Part shown: piece after piece, positions 52,916 through 63,195 of the stretch
Position numbering within the stretch: the first letter of the stretch is position 1
Layout of the letters: each line of letters starts with the position of its first letter
Assembly (NCBI RefSeq): GCF_900107235.1
Contig: NZ_FNPF01000001.1
Span: forward strand, 186,001 to 250,000
From: Citreimonas salinaria
Lineage (GTDB): Bacteria; Pseudomonadota; Alphaproteobacteria; Rhodobacterales; Rhodobacteraceae
Direction: 5' to 3'
DNA length: 64,000 nucleotides
Program-made: the position numbers and the translations under genes
The notes under the pieces: generated by a model
What the model saw: the letters and a program-made list of their open reading frames with translations, nothing else
What the model was told of the DNA's origin: nothing
The model's database searches: none

Positions 52916-53826
52916 CGTTCGACCTTCGCGCGTCCGAAATCGGGCTTGTCGGTGTCCTGACCGGCCTGCAGGATGCCACGCCGTATCGCACGCGTGCGGG
53001 TGAAATAGGCGTGAAGCTGCTCGCCGTCGCCGGTGCGGATCGCGCGTTGCAGGGCGAACAATTCTTCGGTGAAGCGACCCAGCATCTCAATCGTTGCGTC
53101 CTTGTTGGTCAGGAACACGTCGCGCCACATGGTCGGATCACTGGCCGCAATGCGCGTGAAGTCGCGAAAGCCGGCGGCCGAGAACTTGATGACCTCCTGG
53201 TCGGACACGCGGCGCAGGTCGTCGGCGACGCCGACCATCGTGTAGGCGATTAGGTGCGGGATGTGGCTGACCACGGCGCAGACCAGGTCGTGATGCTCGG
53301 CATCCATGCGCTCGGTGTTGGCGCCAAGCGCGTGCCAGTAGGATTCGAGCCGCTCGACCGCGGCCTCGTCCGCGTCGGCGGGCGGCACGATCAGGCACCA
53401 GCGGTTGTCGAACAGAGTGGAAAAGCCCGCCTCGGGGCCGGAATGCTCGGTCCCCGCCATGGGGTGACACGGGATGAAGTGCACACCTGCGGGAATGTGC
53501 GGCGACACGTCGCTGATCACCGTGCCCTTGACCGAACCGACGTCAATCACCGTGGCACCCGACTTCAGATGCGGCGCGATCTCGGCGGCGACCTGGCCCA
53601 TCACGCCGACCGGAGTCGCCAGCACCACCAGGTCGGCGCCGGCCACCGCCTCGGCCGCGCTGTCGCAGACGGTGTCGCACAGCCCGATGCGGCGCGCCGT
53701 CTCGCGCGTCTCGGCCGAGCGCGCGTAGCCCGCCACGTCGCCCGCAAGCCCGGCCCGGCGCATCGCCCAGAACATGGACGACGCGATAAGGCCCAGGCCG
53801 ATCAGCGCGACGCGCGGATAGCTCAT
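52912..53826 (-). CDS. Prephenate/arogenate dehydrogenase family protein (TyrA-like)
   Basis: A 304-residue NAD(P)-dependent enzyme. The Rossmann start is [19 protein letters not shown], then [33 protein letters not shown] and [17 protein letters not shown], all TyrA marks. It makes the tyrosine precursor from prephenate or arogenate. It overlaps hisC by 4 nt and the extensin-like gene by 4 nt. The pairing with an aminotransferase suggests tyrosine synthesis. Confidence 0.88.
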   Translation of the reverse strand: MSYPRVALIGLGLIASSMFWAMRRAGLAGDVAGYARSAETRETARRIGLCDTVCDSAAEAVAGADLVVLATPVGVMGQVAAEIAPHLKSGATVIDVGSVKGTVISDVSPHIPAGVHFIPCHPMAGTEHSGPEAGFSTLFDNRWCLIVPPADADEAAVERLESYWHALGANTERMDAEHHDLVCAVVSHIPHLIAYTMVGVADDLRRVSDQEVIKFSAAGFRDFTRIAASDPTMWRDVFLTNKDATIEMLGRFTEELFALQRAIRTGDGEQLHAYFTRTRAIRRGILQAGQDTDKPDFGRAKVER

Positions 53827-54908
53827 CGGGCGCCTGCCTTGAACTGGCCGATGCAATGGGCGACGCGGCGGCACGACGGTTCGTCGCCGACCGTGATGCG
53901 CAGCGCGTTGGGCAGCTTGTATCCCGCCACGCGGCGCACGATCAGGCCCTGGCTTTGCAGCCAGGCGTCGCAGGCGTCGGCCTCGGCCGCGTCGGCGAAG
54001 CGCGCCAGCACGAAGTTCGCCATCGACGTGTCGCAGGGCACGCCATGTTCGGCCAGCGCCCCGGAGAGCCAAGCGCGCAGGCGCGCGTTCTCGTTACGGG
54101 ATTTCTCGACATAGGCGGTGTCGTTGATCGCCGCCTCGGCCGCCGCGAGCGCGGCCGAGGACAGGTTGAACGGCCCGCGGATGCGGTTCAGCACGTCGAT
54201 CACGGGCTTGGGCGCGTAGCTCCAGCCGACGCGCATGCCTCCGAGGCCGTAGAGCTTGGACAGGGTGCGCGTCATCACCACGTTGTCGCGTGCCTCGACA
54301 AGCTTCGCTCCGCCATCGTACCCGTCGACATATTCCGCATAGGCCCCATCCAGCACCAGCAGCGCGCGCTCGGGCAGACCGGCGGCCAGACGCTCGATTT
54401 CGGCCATGCCGATCATCGTGCCGGTCGGGTTGTTGGGGTTGGCGATGAACACCAGCCGCGTGGCGTCGGTGCAGGCGTTCAGGATCGCATCGACATCCGT
54501 GACACGCTCGCGCTCGGGAACCTCGACCGGCGTCGCACCCGAGGCCAGCGCGTAGATCTTGTAGAGCGCGAAGCCGTGCTCGGTGTGGATCACTTCCGAG
54601 CCGGGGCCGGCATAGGCTTGGCACAGCAGCGTGAGCGCCTCGCCGCTGCCGACGGTGCACAGGATGCGCTGCTCGTCGAGGCCGTGGACCTCGGCGATCG
54701 CCTGGCGCAGCGCGGCATGGTCGGTCGAGGGGTAGCGGTGCATCTCGTGCAGGGTGCGCTTGACCGCCTCCTGTGCCGCCTGGCTGGGACCGAATGGGTT
54801 TTCGTTCGCGCTGAGCTTGACGACGTTCGAGATGCCTTCGACCTGGCTCTTGCCGCCTTCGTACAGCGCGATCTTCATGATCCCTGGCTGGGGTTCGATC
54901 TGGGACAT
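53823..54908 (-). CDS. hisC: Histidinol-phosphate/aromatic aminotransferase (HisC)
   Basis: A 361-residue class II PLP aminotransferase. [12 protein letters not shown] is near residue 31, the PLP lysine is Lys218 in [17 protein letters not shown], and [11 protein letters not shown] and the C-terminal NALRITVG are typical. HisC enzymes act on histidinol phosphate and often on aromatic amino acids; the tyrA neighbour favours a role in both. ATG 54908 has AGAGGTG upstream. Confidence 0.88.
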   Translation of the reverse strand: MSQIEPQPGIMKIALYEGGKSQVEGISNVVKLSANENPFGPSQAAQEAVKRTLHEMHRYPSTDHAALRQAIAEVHGLDEQRILCTVGSGEALTLLCQAYAGPGSEVIHTEHGFALYKIYALASGATPVEVPERERVTDVDAILNACTDATRLVFIANPNNPTGTMIGMAEIERLAAGLPERALLVLDGAYAEYVDGYDGGAKLVEARDNVVMTRTLSKLYGLGGMRVGWSYAPKPVIDVLNRIRGPFNLSSAALAAAEAAINDTAYVEKSRNENARLRAWLSGALAEHGVPCDTSMANFVLARFADAAEADACDAWLQSQGLIVRRVAGYKLPNALRITVGDEPSCRRVAHCIGQFKAGAR

Positions 54909-55005
54909 GCGGCACCTCTGTTGCGACCGAACCGTCCATACTAGGCCGGGATGTTCGTGAAAAGACGGCAAATCGGACACGGCGCATTGGCCCCGCGCCG
55001 TGGTT

Positions 55006-56298
55006 TCAGACCTCGATGTCGATCGCGGTCTGGGCGCCGACGCCGAACACCTGCTTGTAGCGCGCGATCTCGTCGACCGGACCCATCGCCTTGTTCGGAT
55101 TGTCCGAAAGCTTCACCGTCGGGCGCCCGTCCGCGGCGATCGCCTTGCACACGAGGCTGAACGGCGCGAGGCGGTCGCCGTCGACCAGACCGCGGAAATC
55201 GTTGGTTAGCAGCGTGCCCCAGCCGAAGGACACGCGCACGCGCCCGGCGAACTGGCGATAAAGCTGCAGGATGCGATCCTCGTCCAGCCCGTCCGAGAAG
55301 ATCACCAGCTTGGTCTTGGGGTCCTCGCCGCGCTCCTGCCACCAGCGGATCGCCGTCTCGGCGCCTGCGACCGGATCGCCACTGTCGATGCGGATGCCGG
55401 TCCAGCCGGCCAGCCAGTCGGGGGCGCGGGCCAGGAAGCCCTCGGTCCCGTAGGTGTCGGGCAGGATGATGCGCAGGTTTCCGGAATGCTCGTCCTGCCA
55501 GTCGGCCAGCACATCGTAGGGTGCGCGGGCAAGCTCGGCATCGTCTTGGGCCAGCGCGGCATAGACCATGGGCAGTTCGTGCGCATTGGTGCCGATCGCC
55601 TCGAGATCGCGGTTCTTGGCGATCAGACAGTTCGAGGTGCCCACGAAGCTGCTGCCCAGCCCTTCCAGCATCGCCTGCACGCACCAGTCTTGCCACAGGA
55701 AACTGTGCCGCCGCCGCGTGCCGAAATCGGCGATGCGGATGCCGGACTCGGTGCGAAGGCGTTCGACCTTTTCCCACAGCTTCGTCATCGCGCGGGCATA
55801 CAGCACCTGAAGTTCGAACCGCCCCATCCTGTTCAGGACCGCGCGGCCGCGCAGCTCCATCAGGACCGCCAGCGCTGGGATTTCCCACAGCATGACCTCG
55901 GGCCAGGCGCCTTCGAAGGTCAGCTCGTACTGATCGCCCACGCGTTCGAGGTGGTAGGGCGGCAGGCGCAGTCCCTCGAACCACCCCATGAAATCCGGTC
56001 GGAACATCTGCCGCTTGCCGTAGAAGGTGTTGCCGCGCAGCCAGGTCGATTCTCCACGCGTCAGCGACAGGCTTCGGATGTGGTCCAGCTGTTCGCGCAG
56101 CTCGCCCTCGTCGATCAGCCGGGCCAGCGGCACGTTGTCGGAGCGGTTGATCAGGCTGAAGGTGACATGCGTGTCCGGACGGTTGCGGAACACCGACTGG
56201 CACATCAGCAGCTTATAGAAATCCGTGTCGATCAGCGACCGAACGATCGGGTCGATCTTCCACTTGTGGTTCCAGACGCGGGTCGCGATATCGACCAT
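55006..56298 (-). CDS. pncB: Nicotinate phosphoribosyltransferase
   Basis: A 430-residue enzyme of NAD salvage. It starts with [32 protein letters not shown], then FFVGTSNC-type region ([26 protein letters not shown]), a PRPP site near [11 protein letters not shown] and [12 protein letters not shown]. Length is standard. It is downstream of the pncA and Cys-cluster genes on the same strand, 49 nt apart. Confidence 0.92.
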   Translation of the reverse strand: MVDIATRVWNHKWKIDPIVRSLIDTDFYKLLMCQSVFRNRPDTHVTFSLINRSDNVPLARLIDEGELREQLDHIRSLSLTRGESTWLRGNTFYGKRQMFRPDFMGWFEGLRLPPYHLERVGDQYELTFEGAWPEVMLWEIPALAVLMELRGRAVLNRMGRFELQVLYARAMTKLWEKVERLRTESGIRIADFGTRRRHSFLWQDWCVQAMLEGLGSSFVGTSNCLIAKNRDLEAIGTNAHELPMVYAALAQDDAELARAPYDVLADWQDEHSGNLRIILPDTYGTEGFLARAPDWLAGWTGIRIDSGDPVAGAETAIRWWQERGEDPKTKLVIFSDGLDEDRILQLYRQFAGRVRVSFGWGTLLTNDFRGLVDGDRLAPFSLVCKAIAADGRPTVKLSDNPNKAMGPVDEIARYKQVFGVGAQTAIDIEV

Positions 56299-56347
56299 GG
56301 GGCCCTCCGGACGGGTTCGTCGTGTCGCTTAGAGCAAGCGGCCGCTG

Positions 56348-57085
56348 TCAGGGCAAGCCCGCGGGACGCGCACCGCCCGCGTCGCGGCGCGAGCGCTTCA
56401 GTTCCGCGTCGAGTTCGGAGGGCTTGTGGCGCGCCTCGGACAGCGTGTCGTCCGGCGACCGGCCCTCGACCGCCGCCGCCGCAACCCGCGCCAGCGCGTA
56501 GGTCGTCACGCGCCGCGTGCCCTTCAGCGCAGCGCGGCCAAGGCCGATGGCGGCCAGATAGTCGTGATACGGCCCGAGCGTGCCGGGCCCGGGCTTCGCC
56601 GTGCCCCCGGCCACGGACTCGCAGGCTGAAACGTCGGTCGAGACGTAGGACCGGCAGATCATCGGCCGCGCGTCATAGGCACGGCATGCGCGGGTTTCCG
56701 GGTCCAGCGCGGCGCAGGCGTCCGGATGCCAGTCGCGGCCGTCAGGCCTGCCGGCCAGCGGCGCCAGCGCGGCATGAAGCGCGCGGGCCTCGGCCTCGGT
56801 GATCGTGCCGCCATCTGCGCCGCCCAGGATGCAGCAGAAGGCGCAGCCGCGCGCGCAGTCCAGCCCCGCGGGGAAAGGCGCCCCACTCAAGCCCACGCGC
56901 CCCAGCTGGACCGCCGCCGTTCCGTCCGCCAATGCGGCGACGATCTCGGTCGTGGACACGCCGCGCGCCGCGCTCGCCTCGGCGAAGGCGGTCAGGCCGC
57001 GCCGTGCCCGGTCGGCAGCGCCGGCCGCGGCCTGCGTTCTGGCCTTCGCCAACCGGTTGCGCAGGTCGCCCCTGGCTTGGCTCAC
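56348..57085 (-). CDS. YkgJ family cysteine cluster protein
   Basis: A 245-residue protein with conserved Cys: DCARGCAFCCILGG, PDACAALDPETRACRAYDARPMICRSY, and SACE. Such clusters bind zinc or Fe-S. The first 90 residues are helical. The start GTG 57085 overlaps the pncA stop as GTGA, so pncA, this gene and pncB form an operon. Its link to NAD salvage is by context only. Confidence 0.78.
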   Translation of the reverse strand: MSQARGDLRNRLAKARTQAAAGAADRARRGLTAFAEASAARGVSTTEIVAALADGTAAVQLGRVGLSGAPFPAGLDCARGCAFCCILGGADGGTITEAEARALHAALAPLAGRPDGRDWHPDACAALDPETRACRAYDARPMICRSYVSTDVSACESVAGGTAKPGPGTLGPYHDYLAAIGLGRAALKGTRRVTTYALARVAAAAVEGRSPDDTLSEARHKPSELDAELKRSRRDAGGARPAGLP

Positions 57086-57675
57086 GTCAGCAGGACCCCG
57101 GCCTGCGTCATGCCGTCGCGCGCCGCGCGGACCGAGCCATCGACGTCGATGCCCCGGCACAGGCCCTCGCGCACGGTCACGTCGAAGCCCAGCCTGGCCG
57201 CGTCCACGGCCGAGAAGTTGACGCAGAAATCCAGCGCCAGCCCGACCATCGTCAGTCGGTCGATCCCCCGCGTGCGCAGATAGCCTTCGAGCCCGGTCGG
57301 CGTTTCGTGGTCGTTCTCGAAGAAGGCCGAGTAGCTGTCGATCCCGCGCCGGAACCCCTTGCGGATGATCAGGTCGGCGCGCGTGGTTTCGAGTTCGGGG
57401 TGGAACGCGGCGCCGGGCGAGCCCTGGATGCAGTGATCTGGCCACAGCACCTGCTGGCCGTAAGGCATCTCGACCGTCTCCATCGGCGCCCGCCCGGCGT
57501 GCTGCGAGGCGAAGGACGAATGTTCGGCCGGGTGCCAGTCCTGCGTCAGGATGATCGCGCCGAAGTCGCGCATCAGCGCGTTGATCGGCGCCACGACGGC
57601 GTCGCCCTCGGGCACGGCCAGCGCGCCGCCCGGGCAGAAATCGTTCTGGACGTCGATCACGATCAGCGCTTCCAT
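57082..57675 (-). CDS. pncA: Nicotinamidase
   Basis: A 197-residue isochorismatase-fold enzyme converting nicotinamide to nicotinate. The triad is Asp8, Lys106 and Cys151 (VGLALDFCVNFSAVDAARLG); metal ligands Asp46 and His48 (TQDWHP) and His81 (WPDHC) are present. It is the first gene of the pncA-ykgJ-pncB operon and divergent from trhO. Confidence 0.9.
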   Translation of the reverse strand: MEALIVIDVQNDFCPGGALAVPEGDAVVAPINALMRDFGAIILTQDWHPAEHSSFASQHAGRAPMETVEMPYGQQVLWPDHCIQGSPGAAFHPELETTRADLIIRKGFRRGIDSYSAFFENDHETPTGLEGYLRTRGIDRLTMVGLALDFCVNFSAVDAARLGFDVTVREGLCRGIDVDGSVRAARDGMTQAGVLLT

Positions 57676-57779
57676 GGCATGCCTCCCTGCCTCGCACCTT
57701 TCGGGGTAGGGCCGGCTGCGCGGCCGGTCAAGGCCGCGCCCCCTTGCGCACGGCGCCGTGGCGCGCCTATTTCCCCGCC

Positions 57780-58700
57780 ATGCTGACAGTCTGCGCGCTC
57801 TACCACTTCTCCCGTTTTCCCGACCCGGACGCCCTTCGCGCGCCGCTGCTGGACCTGTGCCGTGCGCAGAAGATCACCGGCACGCTGCTGCTGGCCCGCG
57901 AAGGCATCAACGGCACCATCGCCGGCCCGCGCGGAGGGATCGACGCGGTGCTGGCACATATCCGCGCCCTGCCCGGCTGCGCCGATATCGAGTGGAAGCT
58001 GTCCACCGCGTCCGAACGCCCCTTCGCCCGCATGAAGGTGCGCGTGAAGCGCGAGATCGTCACCATGGGCCAGCCGGACGTCGATCCGCTGGCCCGCGTC
58101 GGGCACCACGTCGACCCGGGCGACTGGAACGCCCTGATCCGCAACCCCGACGTGGCTGTAATCGACACCCGCAACACCTACGAGACCGCCATCGGCACGT
58201 TCAACGGTGCGGTCGACCCCGGCACCGACAGCTTCCGCGACTTTCCCGCGTGGTGGCAGGCCAACAAGGATCGCTTCCACAACAAGCGGATCGCGATGTT
58301 CTGCACCGGCGGCATTCGCTGCGAAAAGTCCACGAACTACCTACTGGGACAGGGCGTCGAGGAGGTCTTCCACCTCAAGGGCGGCATCCTGAAATACCTC
58401 GAGGAGGTGCCAGAGGAGGACAGCGAGTGGCGCGGATCGTGTTTCGTCTTCGACGGGCGCGTGTCCGTGGAACATGGCCTGCGCGAAGGACCGCACGACC
58501 TGTGCCACGCCTGCCGCCGCCCCATCCTTCCCGAAGACCGTGACCGTCCGGAATACGAACCCGGCGTGTCGTGCCATTATTGCGCGCACGAGACCTCGGC
58601 CGACGACAAGGCGCGTTTCCGCGAGCGCCAGCGCCAGATCGCGCTCGCCCGCGCCCGCGGCGAGCGACACCTGCACGCGGACGTGCCCGACGACTTCTGA
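57780..58700 (+). CDS. trhO: tRNA uridine(34) hydroxylase TrhO (rhodanese-like, UPF0176)
   Basis: A 306-residue protein. The N-terminal domain ends in GTLLLAREGINGTIAGP, and the rhodanese domain has VIDTRNTYE and the active loop FCTGGIRCEKST with Cys175 and Cys181. A Cys-rich C-terminus (CHACRRP, CHYCAHE) is usual for the family. It makes 5-hydroxyuridine in tRNA. Start ATG 57780 was chosen by family length. Confidence 0.87.
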   Translation: MLTVCALYHFSRFPDPDALRAPLLDLCRAQKITGTLLLAREGINGTIAGPRGGIDAVLAHIRALPGCADIEWKLSTASERPFARMKVRVKREIVTMGQPDVDPLARVGHHVDPGDWNALIRNPDVAVIDTRNTYETAIGTFNGAVDPGTDSFRDFPAWWQANKDRFHNKRIAMFCTGGIRCEKSTNYLLGQGVEEVFHLKGGILKYLEEVPEEDSEWRGSCFVFDGRVSVEHGLREGPHDLCHACRRPILPEDRDRPEYEPGVSCHYCAHETSADDKARFRERQRQIALARARGERHLHADVPDDF

Positions 58701-58706
58701 CCTCGC

Positions 58707-59927
58707 TCAGATGGTCTGGATCGCGCGCCTCGCACCGCGGCCGCGCAGGAGGATGCCCAGCATGATCGCGATGTTGACCGCGTTCCACGCGAAGCCGTTC
58801 ACGAAGGCCAGGGCGTAGCTGCCGCTCCAGTCGTAGATCGCGCCCGAAAGCCACCCGCCCAGCGCCATGCCGAGAATCGTCATCATCATGACGAAGCCGA
58901 CGCGGTTGCCGGCCTCTCGCGCGGGCATGTATTCGCGCACGATCACCGCGTAGGACGGCACGATGCCACCCTGACTCAGCCCAAAGACCAGGCTGACGGT
59001 GTAGAGCGACACCAGGTCGCCCGCCGGCAGGTAAAGAAGCAAAGCGATCGCCTGAAGGCCCGACCCGATCAGCAGCGTGGGCACGCCGCCCAGCCGGTCG
59101 GCCAAGACGCCCGACACCAGGCGCGAGGCCACGCCACCCATCAGCATCAGCGACAGCATCTGACCGCCCACGATCGCGCCGAAGCCCAAGTCGACGCACA
59201 ACGCGACGATGTGCACCTGCGGCATCGACATGGCGACGCAGCAGCCGATGCCGGCCAGTCCCAGCAGCCATTGCAGCGCCTGCGGGCTCAGGCCGGTCGC
59301 GCGGGTGCGCGAGGTGGCGGCCGTCTCGGCGGCGAGACGCGCGCTCTCCGGGACCTTCGGGCGCAGCGTCTGCGCCAGCGGCAGGATCACCACCAGCGTC
59401 ATGACCGCCAGCGCGCCGTAGACCCAACGCCAGCCCGCGCCGTCACCCAGCCACGCCAGCAGCGGTGGCCAGACCGCGCCCGACAGGTAATTGCCCGAGG
59501 CCGTGATGGCCACCGCAAGTCCGCGCCGGCGCAGGAACCACTGTGACGTATCGGCGATCAGCGGTCCGAAGCTGGCGGCGGTCCCGAAACCGATCGCCAG
59601 TTGCAGCGCGCACAGGACCGCGATCGACGGCGCGACGGCCGCCAGCGCATAGCCCGCCGCGACCAGGATGGCGGCCAGGCTAAGCGTCTTGGTGATGCCC
59701 AACCTGTCCGACAGCCGACCGAAACCAAGGTTGCCGGTGGCGAACCCGATCATCGTGGCGGCGTATGGCAGCGAGGACAGGCCGCGTGACAGGCCGAACT
59801 CGGCCTGCAGCTCCGGCAGCACGACCGTTACGACCCACATGCCGACATTGCCCGCCACCGCGATCAGCAGCGCAAGGCCGACGCGGAGCCAGGAATACCG
59901 GCTGTCGAGGACGAGGTCGGGCGTCAT
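58707..59927 (-). CDS. MFS transporter
   Basis: A 406-residue protein with twelve hydrophobic segments. The motif GFGRLSDRLGITKT near residue 68 is the MFS loop 2-3 signature. SGVLADRLGGVPTLL lies in the second half. No specific family was recognised. It lies 48 nt downstream of fliP on the same strand, so it may be transcribed with the flagellar genes by chance of position. The substrate is unknown. Confidence 0.8.
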   Translation of the reverse strand: MTPDLVLDSRYSWLRVGLALLIAVAGNVGMWVVTVVLPELQAEFGLSRGLSSLPYAATMIGFATGNLGFGRLSDRLGITKTLSLAAILVAAGYALAAVAPSIAVLCALQLAIGFGTAASFGPLIADTSQWFLRRRGLAVAITASGNYLSGAVWPPLLAWLGDGAGWRWVYGALAVMTLVVILPLAQTLRPKVPESARLAAETAATSRTRATGLSPQALQWLLGLAGIGCCVAMSMPQVHIVALCVDLGFGAIVGGQMLSLMLMGGVASRLVSGVLADRLGGVPTLLIGSGLQAIALLLYLPAGDLVSLYTVSLVFGLSQGGIVPSYAVIVREYMPAREAGNRVGFVMMMTILGMALGGWLSGAIYDWSGSYALAFVNGFAWNAVNIAIMLGILLRGRGARRAIQTI

Positions 59928-59975
59928 GCGGCCAAGCCTAGGCGCGCGTCCCGACCTTGCCCAGCCGCAAAGCGC

Positions 59976-60698
59976 CTAGAAGTAACCCTTCACCAGGGAC
60001 CCGGCCAGCAACGCCCAGCCGTCCGCGATCACGAAGAACGCCAGCTTGAAGGGCAGCGACACGATCGCCGGCGGAACCATCATCATGCCCATCGACATGA
60101 GTACCGCCGCCACCACCAGGTCGATGATCAGGAAGGGCAGGAAGATCAGGAAGCCGACCTGGAAGGCGCGCGCGACCTCGGACAGCATGAAGCTCGGCAC
60201 CAGCACCGACAGCGGCGCGTCGGGCGACAACGCCATGCCGTCTCCGTCTGGCCGCAACTCGGCCATGGCCGCAAAGGTCTCGGCGTCCATTCGGCCGGCC
60301 ATGAACTGGCGAAACGGCACGATCGCACGGTTGAACGCCTCGGTGATGTCGATCTGTTCCTCGACCAGCGGCTCGATGCCGACCTCCCAAGCCTCGGTGA
60401 AGACCGGCTCCATCACGAAGTAGGTCAGAAACAGCGCAAGGCTGACGATCAGCATGTTGGGCGGCGATTGCTGCAGGCCCACCGCTTGGCGCAGGATCGC
60501 CAGCACCGTCACGATGAACGGAAAGCAGGTAATCATGATCGCGATGCCCGGCGCGAGGCTGAGCAGCGTGATAAGCGCGATCAGCTGGATCGATGTGGCC
60601 GTGATCGAGCCGCCCTCGCCCAGGTCGATCGACAGCGATTGCGCTTGCGCCACCGCCGGCATCACCAGCAGCAGCGCGGCAAGCCCCCAAAGCCGCAT
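59976..60698 (-). CDS. fliP: Flagellar type III export protein FliP
   Basis: A 240-residue core pore protein. A cleavable signal peptide (MRLWGLAALLLVMPAVAQAQ) precedes four hydrophobic helices. The FliP marks MITCFPFIVTVLAILRQAVGLQQSPPNMLIVSLALFLTYFVM (shown in part) and FLPFLIIDLVVAAVLMSMGMMMVPP are present. It starts one base before the fliN stop region. Part of the fliF-fliH-fliN-fliP operon. Confidence 0.93.
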   Translation of the reverse strand: MRLWGLAALLLVMPAVAQAQSLSIDLGEGGSITATSIQLIALITLLSLAPGIAIMITCFPFIVTVLAILRQAVGLQQSPPNMLIVSLALFLTYFVMEPVFTEAWEVGIEPLVEEQIDITEAFNRAIVPFRQFMAGRMDAETFAAMAELRPDGDGMALSPDAPLSVLVPSFMLSEVARAFQVGFLIFLPFLIIDLVVAAVLMSMGMMMVPPAIVSLPFKLAFFVIADGWALLAGSLVKGYF

Positions 60699-60699
60699 G

Positions 60700-60987
60700 T
60701 TACGACTGTGACTGCATGTCGACCACTTCGGTCACGCGCACCGCAAGCTGGCCCTGCCCCTGCCCGTCGACGACCTCGAGCACGCCGATCCCGATCAGCC
60801 GGTCCCCGACATACAGCTCGACCGGATCCTCGAGCATCTTGTCCAGTGACAGCACGCTGCCCTTCGACAATTGCAGTAATTCGCGCACCGACGGGCGGGC
60901 GCGGCCGATCGAGACGGTGATCTCGATCGGAACCGAGGTGAAAAGGTTGCCGCCGTCGGTGCGGGTGGTGGTCTGCGCGTCATCCAT
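60700..60987 (-). CDS. fliN: Flagellar motor switch protein FliN
   Basis: A 95-residue SpoA-domain protein of the switch complex. SVPIEITVSIGRARPSVRELLQLSKGSVLSLDK (in part) and DRLIGIGVLEVVDGQGQ are the FliN core. The start overlaps the fliH stop by 8 nt. It forms the C-ring with FliM and FliG, neither of which is in the window. Confidence 0.9.
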   Translation of the reverse strand: MDDAQTTTRTDGGNLFTSVPIEITVSIGRARPSVRELLQLSKGSVLSLDKMLEDPVELYVGDRLIGIGVLEVVDGQGQGQLAVRVTEVVDMQSQS

Positions 60988-61585
60988 TGACGATCTTCCT
61001 TCCGTTCTCGTGCGAGAAGCCTTCGACCATCGTGGCGAAGGCAGTCAGCATGTCGCCCAGGTCGATCTGGCGCTCGGTCTCACCAAAGCGGATGTCGGCC
61101 TGGTCGGCGCCCAGCGTGTCGTCCTCGACAATGTCGACGGGAAAGGCGAAATCGCCCTCGATCAGCGGCGCGACTGCGTCCCTTCGGCCCGGCGCGACTG
61201 CGATCACCACATCGCGGCGGCCGATCTCCCGGGCGAGCGACTCGAGCTGCTCCGTGATGTGGACGCCCAGGCCTTGACGCGCGATTTCGGGCAGCAGCTT
61301 GGCGATCATCTCGTCGAGCAGCGGGCCGATCGCGCCCATGATGGCCGTGTAGGCCTCTTGGTAGGTGAAAGACAGGTCGCCCAAGTGTTGCGCGAAGGTG
61401 CTGGTCAGCCGCGCCGAATCGTCCGCCTGCGCCTTGACCGAGTCGTCCCAGCCGGCGCGGTACCCCTCCTCGAACGCCTCGAGCCTGCGCGCCTCGATCT
61501 CTGCCGGGTCGGGGGCGGGCGCAGCGTGCTCGGCGTCACGTACCGGCTCGCCGAAATCGTCGAGGTAGTCGCAAAGCCCGATCAT
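60980..61585 (-). CDS. fliH: FliH-like flagellar assembly protein
   Basis: A 201-residue protein. The N-terminus is acidic and Pro-rich, then EIEARRLEAFEEGYRAGWDDSVKAQ, a typical FliH-type helical stretch, and a C-terminal domain with KLLPEIARQGLGVHITEQLESLAREI. FliH regulates the export ATPase FliI. Identity is given by position between fliF and fliN and by form; primary similarity in FliH is low. It overlaps fliF by 4 nt. Confidence 0.78.
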   Translation of the reverse strand: MIGLCDYLDDFGEPVRDAEHAAPAPDPAEIEARRLEAFEEGYRAGWDDSVKAQADDSARLTSTFAQHLGDLSFTYQEAYTAIMGAIGPLLDEMIAKLLPEIARQGLGVHITEQLESLAREIGRRDVVIAVAPGRRDAVAPLIEGDFAFPVDIVEDDTLGADQADIRFGETERQIDLGDMLTAFATMVEGFSHENGRKIVNG

Positions 61586-63195
61586 TTCGCCTCTTCCTTC
61601 TCATCCAGCCAGCTGCGCAGGATCTCGACCGATTCGGTCTTGCGTTCCTCGATGAGGTTGCGCAGTCGCTCGACCGGGTCCGCGCTGACCGGCTCGTCGT
61701 CCATGTCGAAGTCGACCATGCCCATCCCCCCGAAATCCGGGCCTCCGGCCAGCGCCGGCAGAGTCTCGAACTGCGCGTCGCCATCCAGCACGCCGCTGGC
61801 ATCGCCATAGTCATCCTCGGGCGCGGGCAACGCGCCGGCCGAGGCCCGTGCCGCGCCGCGTGCCAGGACGGGGCGAACCACGAAAAGGCCGAGCAGCAGC
61901 GCGACGAGCGCGAGAATGGCCATCTGCGCCAGGCGCATCATGTCGATGCTGCCCGTGAACAAGCCCGGCTCGATCGGGCCCGTGCCAAGCCCCTCAGGGC
62001 GCTCGAAGGGAAGCGACCGCAGCGTGATCTGGTCGCCGCGCGCCTCGTCGTAACCGACCGCCGATTCGACCAGCGCACGCAACGCCTGCATCTCCGGCTC
62101 GGGCAGCGGCTGGAATTGTTGCGCGCCGTCGGCACCGGGCGCATAGGTTCCGTTGACCAGAACCGCGACCGTCAGGCGGCGGATGGCGCCGGGCGCGCGC
62201 GTGACTTCACGCGTGGTTTCTGAGACCTCGTAATTGACCCGTTCGCGCGTTTCGCTGGCCTGCGAGGTCGAGCTTCCACCCTCGGCGTTCGCCTCGCCGT
62301 CGGGCAGGTTCGACGCGACCGTGACGTCGCCGGCTCCGGCCTCTTGCGACTGGTCGGTGCGTTCTTCGGTGTCGGTCGAGATCGCAACGCGGCCATCCGG
62401 GTCGAAACGCCGCTCAAGGATCGATTCCGTCTCAGTCACGGTGTCGACGCTGACCTCGACCACCGCGTTTCCGACGCCGACGCGCGCCTCCATCAGGCGC
62501 TGGACGCGGTCGCGCATCGACGAGGCGCGATCATCCGCACTCAGCGTGCCGCCGCCTTCGGCCTCGACCCCGATCAGGCCGCCCTTGCCATCGATCACCG
62601 CAACGCTCTCGGCGTCCATTCCCGGCACGGCCGACGCGACGAGGTACCGGATCGCGCGGGCCTGAGGCGGCGAAAGCACAGCGCCGGTGGTGGTGACAGA
62701 GATCGACGCCGTCGGCGTCACGTCACGCTGGAAGGGATTCGCGCTGCTGTTGGCGATGTGCACGCGCGCGGTGGCGATCGCCGGGTTGGCGACGATGGTG
62801 CGCGCAAGCTCACCCTCTTTCGCGCGCCAATAGGCCGCGTCGAACATCTGCGAGGTCGTGCCGAAGCCAGACAGCCCGTCGAGCAGTTCGTAGCCTTGGT
62901 TCCCGTTCGCCGGCAGGCCTTCGCTCGCGAGCGTCAGGCGCAGCGCGTCGCGTTCCGGTTCCGGCACGAAGATCGAGCCGCCGCGAATCTCGTACGCCAT
63001 GCCTCGCGATTCGAGTGCCTGGACGACATCGCCCGCCGCGCTGGTTTCGAGCCCGGCGTAAAGCAACGCCATGTTCGGGGCAGACGCCATTCGCGCCAGC
63101 CCCAGAACGGCAAGCATGACCGCCAGCGACGCCCCTGCGACGATGATGCGCTGACGGATGCCAAGCGAGTTCCAGACAGTCATGAGCTGCTGCAA
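61582..63195 (-). CDS. fliF: Flagellar MS-ring protein FliF
   Basis: A 537-residue protein with a helix near residues 16-34, the periplasmic ring-building domains (YAGLETSAAGDVVQALESRGMAYEIRGG, NPAIATARVHIANSSANPF), and a C-terminal helix near 430. The tail EPVSADPVERLRNLIEERKTESVEILRSWL is the FliG-binding part. The start TTG 63195 has GGAGG seven nt upstream; ATG 63183 is the alternative. It is divergent from fliL. Confidence 0.92.
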   Translation of the reverse strand: MQQLMTVWNSLGIRQRIIVAGASLAVMLAVLGLARMASAPNMALLYAGLETSAAGDVVQALESRGMAYEIRGGSIFVPEPERDALRLTLASEGLPANGNQGYELLDGLSGFGTTSQMFDAAYWRAKEGELARTIVANPAIATARVHIANSSANPFQRDVTPTASISVTTTGAVLSPPQARAIRYLVASAVPGMDAESVAVIDGKGGLIGVEAEGGGTLSADDRASSMRDRVQRLMEARVGVGNAVVEVSVDTVTETESILERRFDPDGRVAISTDTEERTDQSQEAGAGDVTVASNLPDGEANAEGGSSTSQASETRERVNYEVSETTREVTRAPGAIRRLTVAVLVNGTYAPGADGAQQFQPLPEPEMQALRALVESAVGYDEARGDQITLRSLPFERPEGLGTGPIEPGLFTGSIDMMRLAQMAILALVALLLGLFVVRPVLARGAARASAGALPAPEDDYGDASGVLDGDAQFETLPALAGGPDFGGMGMVDFDMDDEPVSADPVERLRNLIEERKTESVEILRSWLDEKEEAK

